Shown here piece after piece: positions 63,108-64,000 of a DNA stretch of 64,000 bases. The position numbers and the translations under genes were made by a program. This stretch comes from Renibacterium sp. (GTDB lineage Bacteria > Actinomycetota > Actinomycetes > Actinomycetales > Micrococcaceae). Every line of letters starts with the position of its first letter. Position 1 is the first letter of the stretch. The stretch lies in contig JAFOLH010000001.1 of assembly GCA_017419405.1 (NCBI GenBank), forward strand, positions 124,001 through 188,000. Reading direction: 5' to 3'. Under the pieces are notes generated by a model. It saw only the letters and a program-made list of their open reading frames with translations. It had not been told where the DNA came from and searched no databases.

Positions 63108-63942
63108 GTTCCCCTATGTATCCGGCGCCGCAGTACTCACCGGGGCCGCAAGCGGCATCGGCGAAGCGACCGCCAAAGGTCTGGCGATGCGCGGTATGGA
63201 TATGGCAATCATCGACAAGGATGCGGCGCCGCTGGAGGCCCTGGCAGCCGGGTTGCGGGCCAATTATCCGAAACTGACCATCAGCACCCATGTGGTCGAC
63301 CTTTCCGAAGCAGCACCGATTGCGGCTCTGCCCGAGGAAGTCCGGCGCAGCCACGAGCGGGTCAGCATGCTGATCAACAACGCCGGGGTGGCCTTGGGCG
63401 GCACCTTCGAGGACGTTTCGCTGGCTGACATCGAATTCGTGATGGCGGTGAATTTCTGGGCCGCGGTCCGGATGACCAAGGCATTCATGCCGGATCTGCG
63501 CGCGGCCGATTCGGCCCTGATGATCAATATTTCAAGTCTCTTCGGCTTGATCGGCACTCCGGGGCAGACTGCGTACACGGCGAGCAAATTCGCGATCCGT
63601 GGCTTTTCCGAGTCATTGCGCACCGAGGTCTCGCGCTTCGGGATCAAGGTGCTCCAGGTGCATCCCGGCGGGATCAAGACCAATGTCGCGAACAACGCCC
63701 GGCTCGGCGCGAATCTCACCCGCGGGGATGTGGACCAGGTCCGCAGTTCGTTCAACAAGGTGCTCACCATGGATCCCCGCGTCGCGGCAGAGCAGATCTT
63801 GAACGCGGCGGCCGCCGGGAAAAACCGGTTGGTGATTACCAAAGAGGCCAAAGCGCTGGATCTGCTCGCCAGATTGTTGCCGGCGAAGCACGGCGAAATC
63901 ATCGCCAAGGAAATGCTCCGCAGAACCGGGGTCAAGCTCTGA
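63100..63942 (+). CDS. short-chain dehydrogenase/reductase
   Basis: A 280-residue SDR with Rossmann start LTGAASGIGEATAKGL, NNAGV and the catalytic ISSLFGLIGTPGQTAYTASK (Ser, Tyr, Lys). It oxidises or reduces a carbonyl/alcohol with NAD(P). The ATG overlaps the monooxygenase stop by 8 nt, so it is in the same operon. Its role in the tailoring set is inferred. Confidence 0.9.
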   Translation: MSEFPYVSGAAVLTGAASGIGEATAKGLAMRGMDMAIIDKDAAPLEALAAGLRANYPKLTISTHVVDLSEAAPIAALPEEVRRSHERVSMLINNAGVALGGTFEDVSLADIEFVMAVNFWAAVRMTKAFMPDLRAADSALMINISSLFGLIGTPGQTAYTASKFAIRGFSESLRTEVSRFGIKVLQVHPGGIKTNVANNARLGANLTRGDVDQVRSSFNKVLTMDPRVAAEQILNAAAAGKNRLVITKEAKALDLLARLLPAKHGEIIAKEMLRRTGVKL

Positions 63943-63943
63943 A

Positions 63944-64000
63944 TCAGGCGCAAAACGCCGTTGTGGCCAGAATCTCAGCGACTTCATAGCCGCCGGCGCG
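63944..64000 (-). CDS. partial CDS, C-terminal end of a convergent gene
   Basis: On the minus strand the last 18 codons before a TGA at 63944 read RAGGYEVAEILATTAFCA, which has the look of a genuine protein C-terminus. The rest lies beyond the window. The stop codon is only 1 nt from the SDR stop, so the two genes are convergent. The family cannot be told. Confidence 0.45.
   Translation of the reverse strand, partial: RAGGYEVAEILATTAFCA

Overview
This window is high-GC DNA with dense gene packing, many ATGA stop/start overlaps, GTG and TTG starts, IdeR/DtxR-type iron boxes and HtaA heme-binding domains. That combination points to an actinobacterium, most likely an Arthrobacter-like member of the Micrococcaceae. 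The genus is inference. I see no rRNA, no convincing tRNA, no CRISPR array and no intact insertion sequence.

1-12 kb: an esterase/MFS pair, a small lipoprotein, a YdeP-type molybdopterin oxidoreductase, a monooxygenase-fold protein, and an MFS exporter divergent from its TetR regulator across a palindromic operator. Then come an SRPBCC/ArsR pair behind three stacked operators, a LapA-like membrane protein, and two tandem cytochrome P450 genes that share almost identical DNA blocks.

12-34 kb: an endolysin-like protein, a decayed fragment of an NBR1-Ig gene followed by the intact gene, an enoyl-CoA hydratase, a divergent HD-hydrolase/GlxA-regulator pair, a MarR regulator with a perfect palindrome, a secreted GH18 chitinase, a LuxR regulator, and many single metabolic or regulatory genes (GNAT, MarR/EamA, HIBADH-like dehydrogenase, flavin reductase, old-yellow-enzyme-type reductase with PadR).

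34-46 kb: a heme-iron acquisition locus in two arms. The right-facing arm has an IdeR box, a secreted neocarzinostatin-fold-like protein, a 1268-residue protein with three HtaA domains and a membrane anchor, and a heme-binding lipoprotein. The left-facing arm has heme oxygenase, permease and ATPase behind a second IdeR box. An MFS/YbhB pair lies between the arms and carries the same MarR box as the MarR gene 24 kb upstream.

46-64 kb: the most unusual region. A five-gene operon encodes a compact two-protein iterative synthase related to PUFA/secondary-lipid synthases (ER-KS-AT-ACP-ACP-KR and AT-DH-PPTase), a free ACP, an alpha/beta hydrolase and a UGT-like glycosyltransferase. A roughly 600-bp AT-richer region, a TetR gene and a divergent hydrolase/Baeyer-Villiger-type monooxygenase/SDR operon (layout like the mycobacterial mymA operon) follow. 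Together they suggest synthesis, tailoring and glycosylation of an unusual fatty or polyketide chain. The product is unknown.
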